A DNA stretch of 64,000 nucleotides, taken from the NCBI GenBank assembly GCA_030141605.1, contig JAQGDQ010000121.1, forward strand, positions 124,001 to 188,000. The letters run 5' to 3'. This DNA is from Tubiluchus corallicola (lineage: Eukaryota; Priapulida; Priapulimorpha; Priapulimorphida; Tubiluchidae). The position numbers and the translations under genes were made by a program. This document shows, in pieces, positions 52,254 to 63,850 of this stretch. The notes under the pieces are model-generated. The model saw only the letters and a program-made list of their open reading frames with translations. It did not search any database and had not been told where the DNA came from. How positions within the stretch are numbered: position 1 is the stretch's first letter; every line of letters begins with the position of its first letter.

Positions 52254-52443
52254 GGCTTTTATGTAGAATGCAGATGCGTTTTCCTCATGGGTAATAGCCT
52301 GCGAAAAAAAAATCAATAGGAAATAGCTGCAGAAAAACAATAATGCAGGCTGCATAAACGAGTGCATTGAAAACAATATAAACTGATTTTGTCTCTTCCG
52401 CACCCCCCAAAACGCATCTGCATCCGCATGCTACATAAAAGCC
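52254..52443. mobile_element. 190-bp MITE with long terminal inverted repeats
   Basis: The left end starts GGCTTTTATGTAG and continues to AGATGCGTTTT. The right end is its inverse, AAAACGCATCTGCAT and CTACATAAAAGCC. The arms are about 30 bp with a few differences. The flanking 8-mers ACTTAAAT and ACTTTACT agree at 6 of 8 positions, compatible with an eroded 8-bp target duplication. Confidence 0.7.
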
Positions 52444-52642
52444 ACTTTACTTTGTTTATCACTGGTGTACGTATATCAGCTTAAGTTTTAAGTGGTATGC
52501 ATACTGTCTCTTATCTAGATTAGATGGTAAATCATTCATAGATTTCTATATCAAATGTATGCAAGTAATACATTAATACGCTATGTAAGTGATAATACAT
52601 GTACATATGATATGTACATATCATATACAGTGCATCATAAGT

Positions 52643-53280
52643 ACCGTATATACGTGTGTACAAGTCGATGTGCATTTTAAGACCAAAAATTGCATCATTT
52701 TATATATTACCTGTGTACAAGTCGACCATAAAATATTAAGATCTTCCAGAGTAAATGATGTCAACAATGGCTGAGTAATAAATCAATAGCCTACTGTGTT
52801 AGTGTGTAAGATAAGTGCCTGGGCCGAGTATATTATACCTACCCGATGTATGTGTGCGTACGTGCGTGCGTGCGTGTATGTATGTTGTGGCCCTCAATGC
52901 AATCTTGATAATGCAGCCTGGCCTTTCATCGCGCATAATTGTTTGTAATCCCTTTAACCCTAGGATATCGCGGCCAGGATCCGTCGTAACATTTCAGTCG
53001 CTGATTTCTCACTTTCTCACGTACATTAAAATAAATTACAATAATATTTGTTAATTTTGTGAAGTAATGTCAAGATACGAGCATTCTCTGATGTGAGGTA
53101 TCACAACATGAGTGTTCATTCAGTCCAGCTTATAATGAAGGATTATTTCTTTACATATTCGTATTGTAGACGACTCTTTAGTGACATCTCCCAAAAACAT
53201 ATCGTAAGTACAAGTCGACCCCAAAAATTTCACCTTAAAATCGCCTCCCAAAAAATCGACTTGTACATAAATATATACAG
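52643..53280. mobile_element. 640-bp TIR element with GTACAAGTCGA termini
   Basis: The left end CCGTATATACGTGTGTACAA plus GTCGA mirrors the right end TCGACTTGTACATAAATATA then TACAG. Both sides are flanked by TA, suggesting a TA target duplication. GTACAAGTCGACC occurs again inside each end (about 52712 and 53207), a subterminal repeat that could serve as a transposase site. It contains a CGTGCGTG-type short repeat at about 52853-52880 and no transposase. Confidence 0.7.
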
Positions 53281-56200
53281 TAATATATTCATAGTTTTAT
53301 AGAGAAAGTGCCTGTAGGAAATTTTTGCATTGTATTTTGTCAAAACATCTTAATGAGCTTATTTTGGGTAAGATAAGATCAATCACAATTTATTGGTTCT
53401 TACAGTTAAAAACGTGTAAGTTAATACAAACTATGCCACTGTAAAAACACAGTAAATTTGACATGTTTGGTTGGATGTTTGTTTGCAGTATTGTAAAAAA
53501 TGCACAACAAATGCAATTTCGTTGCAGTTTAAACATTTTATATACATCCTTTGGTTCTTTTATACATTTCACCAAACAGTTGTATTTTTATTAATAATTA
53601 ATCTCACTTTTACTTGGAAATCAATTGTATTTTCTATTGTTATTTTATATGAATCTTGTTTCTAAAAACGTGCCAGTTTAGTTTTCAAAATTAAGGTACA
53701 TTTACTCACCATCTAAGTTTCTCAGACATTTTAATTGAAATGGTTAAACTAAATTTTTAGCAGAAGGCGAAAATAATAAGTTTTGCGAAGAAAATATCTG
53801 TACTTACATATGTGAATATGTATGTATAAGTTGGTTATTTCTAAATGAAAGAATACATTTTGATCTACATGTAACTGCTAGTCTGTCTTGTCACATTGCT
53901 AGGCTATTTTTTAAATCTTGCAACAGAGAAAGCAAGTAAAAGTGAAAAATCAACAATTTTTTGTCAAAATCTAGCCTTATTTCTGTATTCGAGAGGCAAT
54001 AATTACATATCCAAGTAAACGTTAACTATTTAGATTTCATTGAAAGCACAACTGCATTTGTATTTTCCACAATTGATCTATCAAATGTTTTCATAATTTT
54101 GCTCATAAGTAGCAATTTCTGATGTCGATTTTCAAAGTTTTTTTATAAAACAAAAGAGCATGCCTGTAAGTCTGTAAGATGCAAAGAACTGCTTTTGGAA
54201 AGACGTTTTCTATAGCAGCTGAGAACAGCATAGTTCCTGGTTTCATTTTGATGACATCCTGTCAGAAATGCCTAGAAATCTTATTGTAATGTTAAATAGA
54301 GTCAGATCCCTAGAGCTCAGGCTGCGACTTCTGTTCCTGGTGAATGGATCAGATATTGCATCCCGTTCTGTTAGCACATGTAAACAGTTAATTCACTTTG
54401 TTATAGTAACAATATTTATTTAATGTAGAATGCATGTGTAATATATATAATGTACGTAGAAGCATTTTCATTGACTCGCAATCTTTCAAATATCTGTTTA
54501 AAATTCCGGTTGTTATCTTTATAGAAATGGGTTCTTCCTTTGAAACACGTTTCATAAGTCACTTATATTTATCAACCTATTGTAAACTTTCTAGAAGGTA
54601 TTTTTTGTAAAAATTATGTATTACAAATAAAGCAGATGGTACTAGTACTGCCTTTTGCCAGGTTTACAACATTTGCTGGTAGTTGTTTACGTGAAGTATT
54701 TCTCAGTTAAAAATAAACATAGAATATAACGTTTCCATAGGTGGTTTGTTCAATTGCACAAAAAATTTGAGATTTCAGCACGGTATAAAGTACTATGCCA
54801 AAAGTGCCTTGATGCAATTCGTTGTCTTCCAAAAGTAGGAGCTGTATAAAACGAATTTGAAAAAATTGGTAGTTACATATGTGTGACTAAAGTTAAAAAA
54901 ATTATTGAGTACTATTTCAGGCTTAAAAATTCATACATAGCTGTCATCATACTGTTCATACATGAAATTACATTGTTGTTCACAGAACTGGAAGGGAGAC
55001 GACACATAAGAATCGTTTAATTGTTATGCTCTACAGACAGCACAATGTTGTCTAACATAACATAGCCTAGCATAACGTAACGTAACATAACATAACATGA
55101 CACGATATGAAATAAGATAACACAGCAACGCACAACAATACAATACAATACAATTATAGAAACAGGAATATAGGCCTGAAAGAATGGTGTTATTCGGACA
55201 GCGCACTAAAACAACCCAGGACATACTTGTTAGTGATGAGTAGTGAAGGTTAAGTGAAAGTCAAAGTGATAGTGTTTATGCACACAAAAGTTGTTCTTTA
55301 GCTTATGTATATAGTTAAACAGAGCTAGAAAACAACAGAAAACTAATCCGGAAGGACTTTGTTACTCCTGTCCAACATTTTCTTCCTGAATGAAATTTAG
55401 TACACCGTTTATCGTTGCCATGGATCTATTTAAGCGTAAAAATTTGGAATACGGAGTAACTCTATTGTGACGTCACAATATTATAAAATCTGGCTAATAC
55501 TTGTTTGTGAAAAATTAGAACGAGAACAGCATCACAGCAAAATACACAACTTTACAGAGTAACCAAAAATAGCTTCACGGTTCTACTTTAATTAACAATT
55601 AACAATATCAGCAAAAATGATGTTGAGTGACCTCGACAACTGCAAGTTGGTTCAACGTTTTTTCCAAGCAACCCGTTTAATCACTCACATGTTTTAACTT
55701 AATTAATTTAATTATAAAGCAGTTCCTTCTTCAGAACAGCCGAAAAATCAAAGCCCAGAATATATTATCCGTGGTTATCTTGGATTGCATTCTGCCGAGA
55801 GAACAACCGGTACAGTTCAAACCAGAACAGTCAAACGCAATATATGAATCCATGACACACCCTTCCAAACTATGACCAACAGGTGCAATCAGCTGTTTGT
55901 TAAATAAAATCATCTGATGTATAATGCAAGAATATTGGGATTTCCCCATCAAGATGGGGAGTTTTTTAACTTTTGAAATATATTTGTTTCAAATTTTTAA
56001 GAGTAAAAATTCACCACTCTGTTTAAGATTTATTATGTAACAATTGTCGCAAAATTCGTCATTACGTAACAATCATTATGTGACAATTTTTGCATCATTA
56101 TGTAACAAAAATCATGCATTTTATAACAGGATGATCGTGGTGACTTCACTGTTTCCTTCATTCCTTATTTTACTCCTTCATTCTGTTCATCAGACTTTTC

Positions 56201-56812
56201 TAACTCCAAATTTATTAATCCAATTGAATTGAAAATTGGCAGGATTATTTGTTAGCATTTCTTTGGTTAAAAAGGTAATAAATTCGTAAAAAATCGTCTT
56301 TTATTAGTCAATTAGAGCTGTTTTAGGGGGGAAAGAACAAAAGTGGACTTTTGGTAACTCTAGAGTGAAATCTAAGCATTTAGGTCGCTGCGAGAAGCAA
56401 TGTTATGAGAAGCAAATTAGACTTGGCAAGTTGAGAGAGGGGAAAATTTGCATCATTACGTTACATGAGTATTGCGTGAGATGCGCAGCGTGGCACAAGT
56501 ACAAAGATTTCTCCCATAACTTACCAAAGTACACTCTCCTCCCCCACCAGTATACGAGAGAATGTTTATTCTCCCTTGGTTTTTACTCTCATATTCACGC
56601 AAAGTTGAAGTCGCCTTAATCAACTTTGGTCACGTCAGTGTCAACAGTTTTTCTTTGTGTTTGTTTAAATAGGGCAATTCAGAGTGGTACGTGACCTTTC
56701 GATTGAGAGAAGTTCAAAAACAACGGATAGTATAGAACTCTTTATTACCTCAAAGTATTTCCTAAACAACAGCCTATAAAGTCATCAAAATTTGGTGTGG
56801 AAGCCCCATACC
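53281..56812. other. Intergenic, no recognised gene
   Basis: AT-rich sequence downstream of KIDINS220, possibly including distal 3' UTR (AATAAA near 54627). It contains an AACATA/ACGTA short repeat (annotated separately). An 84-codon frame at 56365-56619 has no recognisable motif. Confidence 0.5.
55045..55155 (+). repeat. Degenerate pentanucleotide repeat (ATAAC / ATACA units)
   Basis: Units such as CATAACGTAACGTAACATAA and ACAATACAATACAATACA form an imperfect tandem array. Confidence 0.7.
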
Positions 56813-58132
56813 CAGGGCACTTTATTTATGACTTTAGTCATAAATTGCATAAATAGCTTATTTAATACTAATTTCAGATTTTATTTATGACTATTTATGA
56901 CGTGTCAAATTTTGACCAAAAATGCCATCCTGAGCTAAAAGAAATACATATTTTTAATCAGAATCTTGTATTTTGCCTTTCTTCGTTCTTCATTACATTA
57001 AAATGTAATAAAAATGTCTACTTTCATCATTCCAAGGCCTGAAGTTTCTCGTATTGTTTTGCATGCAGGCATCCCTCCAGACTGAAATCCGTGATCGTGT
57101 TTATAATAATTATAGTATCGGTTTTAATTTGTTTAGGATGACCTATAAAATTACTGCTCATAAAAATCAATCTATTAATTAATTCGTACAGTCACAATTC
57201 GTAGCCACAATTAGTACAAGTAAATAATGTATTTTTTTAAATATCGATTTTAAATTTAATGTTGGAAAATACTATTGGCTATTACATCTTTCTAGGGAAC
57301 CGTCACGTATGTTTTCTAATTAAAATTACATTAAGCAAAATAACTAAACAAGAAAAACAGTTAAATTTTAATGACAATGAAGCAACAAATTCTCCCAAAG
57401 ATAAAATATGCTCAAATTCTAGCAGACGGCATTATTCTTATTTCTTGAGGATGAGGCAGTAAGGCACGGGAAACGCTTGCGGCAAACTCGAGCTAAAACC
57501 TACACCCAAGCCATTGACTTACGCCGCTTAGGGGTAAGCATCGAAGTTCGGTTCGATTCGAATTCGAAAGTCACAAATTCGGTTCGATTCGAATTCGCTT
57601 TCTGGTAGAGAATGCTCACCCCTAACGCCGCTAGGATGAGAAAGGCACTGAAATGAACGTGCAAAGAAAAGAATTAGAAGTGTAGATTTCTGTTATTGTG
57701 CAGAGCGTAGGTTTGAGGCGGCAGAACTTTAGGACATTAAAATAGGTAAGCTGTCTTTAATTCAAATTTTCGATGGAACGACAACGATTCTGTCGGTGCC
57801 TATTTATTTTTTCGCGGTAACGCGCTCATTTACTTTTTATTATTTAGGTTGCTTCTAGACGAGTTAATGACAGATAAACGCATCAGTTAGACAGTCTCAG
57901 TTACTGTGTTAGTCCACCAAACAGTCACGCGCAAGCTTCTTATGGACTGCCTGTGTGTGTGGGAGAGAGAGAGAGAGAGAGAGAGACGGTGGAAACAGTT
58001 TTCTGTACTGAATTTTTTGTTCCATTCATCGGGAAATGATTATTTTTCTTTCGTTATTTATGACAAATTTGAAATCTTATTTATGACTATTTATGACTAT
58101 TTTGCAAGAAAAGTCATAAATAAAGTGCCCTG
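56813..58132. mobile_element. 1320-bp non-autonomous hAT-type element with perfect 8-bp TSD
   Basis: The element starts CAGGGCACTTTATTTATGAC and ends with the exact inverse (GTCATAAATAAAGTGCCCTG). The inverted match runs 23 bp without mismatch and continues in degenerate form. The 8 bases before (56805-56812) and after (58133-58140) are both CCCATACC, a perfect 8-bp target duplication as made by hAT transposases. Subterminal TTTATGACTATTTATGAC repeats occur at both ends. Inside are a (GA)n tract (57961-57986) and a nested 96-bp MITE (57529-57624). Only short ORFs are present, none resembling a transposase. Confidence 0.88.
57529..57624. mobile_element. 96-bp hAT-type MITE nested in the larger hAT element
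   Basis: Termini TAGGGGTAAGCAT and ATGCTCACCCCTA form 13-bp inverted repeats with one mismatch. The flanks 57521-57528 and 57625-57632 are both ACGCCGCT, a perfect 8-bp target duplication. The interior has two copies of a TTCGGTTCGATTCGAATTCG-type unit, itself nearly palindromic. Confidence 0.88.
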
Positions 58133-58654
58133 CCCATACCACTGGCATAGCCTGTAATCTTGGACAGTATGTTTTTTATAGCACTAAACGAACTCAAGGA
58201 CCTTCAACACATCTTGCAGATATCGCACTAGCTTATCTGTTAATACTGATCATTGGCATGGTTTCTGTCTTTTTAGCGTCCGTCCTCTCTGTCTGTTAGA
58301 ATAGCTCCAAAGCCTCCAAGGCGTTTGGTATGGTTGAGGTCAGATGATTTCTAAGTTATTCAGACACGCGGGGCTTTCACACTAAACTTTGGGGGCATGA
58401 TAGACTCACTGTTGTTTTAGCAGTCCGTAATAAATTGTACATTGTTATTTCTGTACTGCCTAGCAAAACGTTATGTATCACCGTGTAGTAGCTATAAATG
58501 ATACGACTTCGATCGTTGACCATTCACCTTCATAATCAAGACAGGCAAATGGTTAGATGAATATTTGGTGAATTAACTTGCATAGCATCTTGTTTCTAAA
58601 ATCTGATATCATCATAATTTTTGTTTCCTTAATAGTGCAGAGACATTATTGCAA

Positions 58655-58830
58655 TCAACATTTCAGCATTTTATTAGGATAATAACATAACAGGGAGATT
58701 TTAAAGGCGAAATGTACCACTGGAGAACTGAAACATTTTGTTAAAGAAACAAGGTAATAACATAACAGAGAAATTTTAGTAACGAAATGTATTATTGGTG
58801 AAATGTGCACTGGCGAACTGAAACCTTTCG
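58655..58830. repeat. Tandem units related to the CACTGGCGAA foldback family
   Basis: Two units of roughly 90 bases share AATAACATAACAG, a GAAATGTA..ACTGG..GAACTGAAAC core and a CGTTAAAG-like end. The core GAAATGTACCACTGG recurs in the foldback element at 61055-61460. Confidence 0.6.
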
Positions 58831-58969
58831 TTAAAGGAAAAAAGGTCGGTTTTGCGCTATCAGACGTGAACATGACCTTTGACCTTACACTCTATGCTCT
58901 ATAGAGTGACGCAATAAACACCACATCAAACAAACTCTGTTATTAGATCTACTTGCATGTTTGGTGATC

Positions 58970-59411
58970 GGTAATAAAGTTATAAGAAAAAGCCATAGAA
59001 AAAGTCACAATTCTGGCTAGAAAAAGTCACAATTAATTTCTGGTGCCCGGAAAAAATCACAGAAAAGTCACAATTTTGGCTAGAAAAAGTCACAATTAAT
59101 TTCTGGTGCCCGGAAAAAATCACAGTTTTGGTTAGGAAAGAAAGTCAGGTAATCAAACAAAAATATTCAAATCAGTCATAATTTATTCATAAACAATTAT
59201 AGTATTAAAACAAAAATATTTTAAATCAGTTATTAGCAGGCAATACATATTGATGATACTATTTATATATGATGGCATTACTGGTATCGTGTATGTGAAA
59301 AAATCACGTTTTGTTCAATAGCGTAGGGTTAGGATTATGACTAGGGTTATTTCTTTTTTTCCTGTGACTTTTTTACCTAAGACTCTTTTACCTGTGACTT
59401 TATTAGCTGGA
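58970..59411. repeat. Palindromic GTCACAGG-family element, copy 2, with telomere-like core
   Basis: The left end GGTAATAAAGTTATAAG and the reverse complement of the right end (CCAGCTAATAAAGTCACAGG) are similar. The left arm repeats a unit GAAAAAGTCACAATTNTGGCTA three times, including a direct duplication around CTGGTGCCCGGAAAAAATCA. Near 59326-59351 lies GTAGGGTTAGG and then GACTAGGGTTA, a telomere-like stretch as in copy 1 at 376-540. Confidence 0.65.
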
Positions 59412-61054
59412 TTCACACGGTCGGGCTAAGCATCAAGAATAAGTGCTTTCAGTTAAACGAACACAAATGTATGAAACAATATGTATGGATCAGCTTTTAC
59501 TTAAGTGTGTATGACTACTTGATTTGCAAAATTATATGGATTTATTTAATTCAACTAGTATATAAATATTATGGAAATTCGATTCTTTTCCCTCACAACA
59601 GTGCTCAAAAACTGTTGAGTGTGTCCTTGTCCTAATTAGACCAATCAAGTAAACACTTTAATATAGTGAATAAACACGTTTGCTCTAATGTAATCAAATC
59701 AGAAGTGGTGGTTTGAGATTGTTGGTAACCCTTGGTACTTATGAACTCATCTAAACATATACCTGTCTAAATTATGCAAACTACCCTGGATATAAACTTC
59801 CTGTTTAGATTACACCCATATTGAGAATGTGCAGCATACAAAACAAGCAGCTACGTTCAGAAACCTCTGAAAATTTGCGAAAAATATTTTGCTTGTAGAT
59901 ATTTTAAGTACAATTAGTTTTTTAAGAACTGTAGCAAAATGACAGTGTTACTGAGTTTTCATGTTCTGACACAGATTGAGTTTAACCCTGAGTCGCTCTT
60001 ATTTAGATGTTTAGATATCTAACAGCACATGTACGTTTACTTCCCAGGCACTTATTGTACGAATATTTTGTCATTTTTATAGGTACTTTTATTAGTACTT
60101 ATTGCGTGGCAGCATAGCCCCTGGACCGTGTATTGCTGTTTTTTGGCTAGTCACTCGTAACTGCTAAATGCATAACATGTATAAGAAACTTAAGTCGCTG
60201 CAATTTGTTTCAATTTCACAAACCTTTATTCACAAAACTCACTACTCTAACGAATACCCACAAAACTCACGGGCCGAACTGTCGAGAAGCACGTATTTTT
60301 TGTTTGTTGTTATTGTTGTTTTGGTTTAAATAAAACAAATATTGGAATTAAGTGATGGTGAGGGACTGAGAGAATAAGAAAAATCTGTCTATAATACTTT
60401 GCAGTAAAATGTTTGATGTGGCAGCATCAATGAACTTCGCATTATGTCAGTGTTTGCTGTAAAGTTTTCACTTTGAAAGTACCAACAAGTAGGGTTTGCT
60501 TTGTCCTGAGTCTACAATGGTTGTCAAGACTACAATGTCTACTTGCTTTTTAGTATTAGTCGCAATTACCAGTTGAACCAAAAACGTGTTTCGCACATAT
60601 TTGGCTCGCACAACCCTTTCCAAAATGTCGTATAATTTTTGTCACTGGCTGGCAGCAATTGGGTAACATGCCATAACGAAGCAGATCAAACTGCCCAGAA
60701 GCGATTTTCCTGGCATCACCCACCAATTCTCTGTGTAACTAAGTATTTCTTAACTTTGGTTGCCCATTAGAAACAACCAGCATTTGCTATGTTCGAGCTT
60801 GTAACAAGGACATTTTAGTCAACCGTGGAAAAGTATGCTGAGAATGTTAAAATAAAAGCAATATATCGGAACAGGCACCCACATCTTGGCTGTTGGGGCG
60901 CCACGTGGAAAGTCAAGATGAAACCAGATGAAGCATGCTAATTACCGCTTTTCTGAATTATTATTTGGCTGCTTGCATTTACACATACGTCGCCTGCAAT
61001 TTTATTAACAATGCCTTGTGTGATACCTCATAGTGCTTTTTATGAGAATGTGTA
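59412..61054. other. Intergenic, no recognised gene
   Basis: AT-rich sequence without an exon, tRNA or repeat I can define. No long ORF was seen. Confidence 0.5.
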
Positions 61055-61460
61055 TCACTTCGTCAGTGCACAAATCGCCAATTGTACACTTCGCCAATGG
61101 TGAATTTCGCTAGTGGTACATTTCGCCAGTGGCATAGTTCATCAGTAGAACAGTTTGCCAGTGGTACAGTTCGCTAGTTCTACATTTCTGCAGTGAAACA
61201 TTTCGCCAGTAAAAATTCTCTACTATGTTACTACATTTTTCCTTTAAAAAATGTTTCTGGTCGCCTGTACACACTTATATTTATATATATATAGCAGTAT
61301 AGTATATAGTATATATGCATATCTATATATATATATATATATAGCAGGGAAATTTTACTGGCTAAATGTGCCACTGGCGAACGCAAACTGTAACACTGGC
61401 GAATTATATCACTGATGAAATTTACCGCTGGTGAACTGTACCACTGGCGAAATGCATGGA
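61055..61460. mobile_element. Foldback element of iterated CGCCAGTGGTACATTT units
   Basis: The left arm (about 61065-61212) has roughly eight degenerate units of the type TTCGCCAGTGGTACA. The right arm (about 61350-61455) has about six units in inverse form (TGTACCACTGGCGAA). The centre is a TATATA-rich stretch (61277-61345). This is the organisation of foldback-type DNA transposons. Related sequence is at 58655-58830, and the phrase ATGCATTTCGCCA also starts repeat family B at 11115 and 18213. Confidence 0.7.
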
Positions 61461-62275
61461 TACTTTTATGTTTTGTACTTCTGCAGATCACTTGCTTCTA
61501 TTGAGTGAGTAATGTAGTGCTGCCGAAATTAATAGATTTTATTAATTTGATTGTGCGAAAGGCTGGTCTGAACTCATGTTCACTCATTTGTAATGTTCTA
61601 AAGACTTCTTTAGATTCGTCAGTTGAGCAACAGATCTCACACAATTAACACGTTTTCCATCGGAGGTAAAAACTAGCTACCTGGTACTGCTAAATAAAAA
61701 CAGTTTGACATTTTCCATTCGTTTATTTATGAAGCTGGGCAAATTCCGAACATATTTAGACAAATGAAAAACCCACTTGGACGATGATTTTTAATATGAA
61801 AAACAGGTTATTTTCGGGAAGAAGGAGGCGTATGACAATTCTACCTAACAAATGTTTGTAATAATGACTGTGCGATATGCGCAATTATAAATACAAATGT
61901 GTATTTAATATAAATAATATAATAGTGTGCCTGGTATCTTCATAATGGTTGATTTAACAAACAACTCCCCGGTCCCAGGCACTAGTAGGTTAGAATCACA
62001 GTATAATCTATTTGTCAATACATTTCAAAACAGTACACAGGGTTTTCCATTGAGGTAGATTGAGAACATCTATCTTTCGAATTTAAAGCACCAAAAAGTA
62101 ATCATTTTGCGCAAAACTACTGCAAACATGTAATTTTCGTAACTGAACATACCGTTTAATTTTGGTTAATAAAATTGGTTTTCTTTTGTTAATTAATTCT
62201 GTGATTTATTGTAAATTCTCACGCCATCTCCCCTTTTGCAAGATAATAAAATCGTCTGATTAAATGCTTGAATGG

Positions 62276-62284
62276 TATATAAAA
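62276..62284 (+). promoter_or_regulatory. TATA box of the NIPSNAP-like gene
   Basis: TATATAAAA about 30 bases before the expected start of a short non-coding exon that ends at a consensus donor, TATTAG|GTAAGT, at 62371. The spacing fits a focused core promoter. Confidence 0.6.
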
Positions 62285-62790
62285 CTGACGAAGAAGAGAG
62301 AATCATCCCTTCCTGACTTGGACGCAGTACGTCAAAGTTTTTTCTTTCCTTAGTACGAAAGTTGTATTAGGTAAGTGCACAGTTGGAGTTATTAAAGATG
62401 GTTTTATTAATATTGAGAAACCGTGTCTTTAACAAGCAGGCGTACACAGGCGGATTTTCCAAAATAGTTATTCAAGGTTACGTGTGTTGAAGCTTAATAA
62501 CAAATTAGATTAATACAGAGTAAAATGAATGGTGTTTTGACATTGAAAAATAGCGCCTATAGAAAATTCTTCGTATGCCTGAGAGTTGCATTTGTTTTCC
62601 TTTTTCTCGTGATTATATTTAACAGTTCAGCAATAAAATTCCCTTCAATGAGTATTTTAATGGATACTCAAGTTAACTTAGACCCGAATAGTTTTGGCAA
62701 CATTGAGGTCAGTTAGCCTTATGTGTATGTGATCGGGATCGATTACTCACGCATTCTATTCTTTTTAAAACAGCTGGTTTATAAGTCATC

Positions 62791-63587
62791 ATGTGTGACA
62801 TCAAGTTCTCAGACACCATCTACATCACTGAGGTGGTGCAGGTGAAGCCGGAATTTTACATGGAGTACAGGAAAGCCGTGAAGGCGATGATTGATGCTGA
62901 GCCTGAGAAGGCCACACCTCTCGTAGGAATGTGGGAGCTGGATCAGGGTGGACCTGCTCTTACCTACATTCTACTTTTGAGGTTTGGTGAGTACATGAAG
63001 TCAAACTTTTACGTCTGATAAACTATTATTACTAAAATTTTGTTTTCATATTTACGCACTTTATATTTATTTAACTGCAATTAACTATTGCATCGCGCAG
63101 CTGGTAAATCTCTATGTAACATATCAATAGCAGATAAATAGCACTATGTTTAATTTTAGCAGCATTTGCCGAGAATGAATTTTAGTATTGTGTCCGTAGG
63201 GTTTCCAATCCCAACGAATTTGCAACCTATGTTAATGACAGGGAATGATAAAAATTACGTTTGCTATTTAAGGTTTTACATCCAAAACAATTTGTAACAT
63301 ATTCTGCCTTCAGTATTCGTTTCAACGTTGTTCTTCAGTCTCACATTGAATTACAATATTATATTAACGTTTAATCTTCAGCCATTTCAATCATACTGAA
63401 TTTTTACACTAATTAATTTTTTTATCCCCAGCTTCTCAGAAGGAGAAATTGGAAACACAGAAGAAGCTGCATGGGGAGGGAACCTTTGAGAAATTCATTA
63501 CTAAGATCGGTCCAATGGTTAACCAATTGAGTCTGAAGACTTATCGTGCATTGCCTGGGTTCGAACTGCAGAATCTTTCAAAGGGCT
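62791..63587 (+). CDS. NIPSNAP-like dimeric alpha/beta-barrel protein, 5' part
   Basis: Two coding exons lie in the window: 62791-62986 and 63432-63587, joined in phase 1, giving 117 codons. The gene continues past the right edge after donor GGGCT|GTAAGT. A non-coding first exon (about 62308-62370) and an acceptor at 62772 explain why the ATG is in exon 2. The protein starts MCDIKFSDTIYITEVVQVKP. PLVGMWELDQGGPALTYILL is followed by ASQKEKLETQKKLHGEGTFE, which resembles the strand-helix pattern of NIPSNAP or stress-responsive alpha/beta-barrel domains (length about 100 residues, 'G-W-E-GG' core, then a helix of K/E residues). No mitochondrial presequence is evident. Family assignment is by pattern only. 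Confidence 0.55.
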
Positions 63588-63714
63588 GTAAGTTGTTTAC
63601 TTAGTAATTTACTTAGAAGGAATAAAGAAACGGGTAAATGAATCGGAGTGAATGAATAAGTTACAACAAATGAATGAACAAACGAACAAACAGATAAATG
63701 CTTGCATAAATAAA

Positions 63715-63850
63715 TGAATGAATGAGTGAGTGAGTTAATGAATGAATGAGAGTGAGTTAATGAATGAATGGTGAATGAATGAATGTGTGAATGAATGAAT
63801 GAATGAATGAATGAATGAATGAATGAATGAATGAATGAATGAATGAATGC
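63715..63850 (+). repeat. TGAA tetranucleotide microsatellite
   Basis: A long (TGAA)n tract, with an impure TGAG/TGAA leader from about 63660, in the intron after the last visible exon. It produces a false reading frame of repeated histidine, serine, phenylalanine and isoleucine on the minus strand. Confidence 0.95.
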
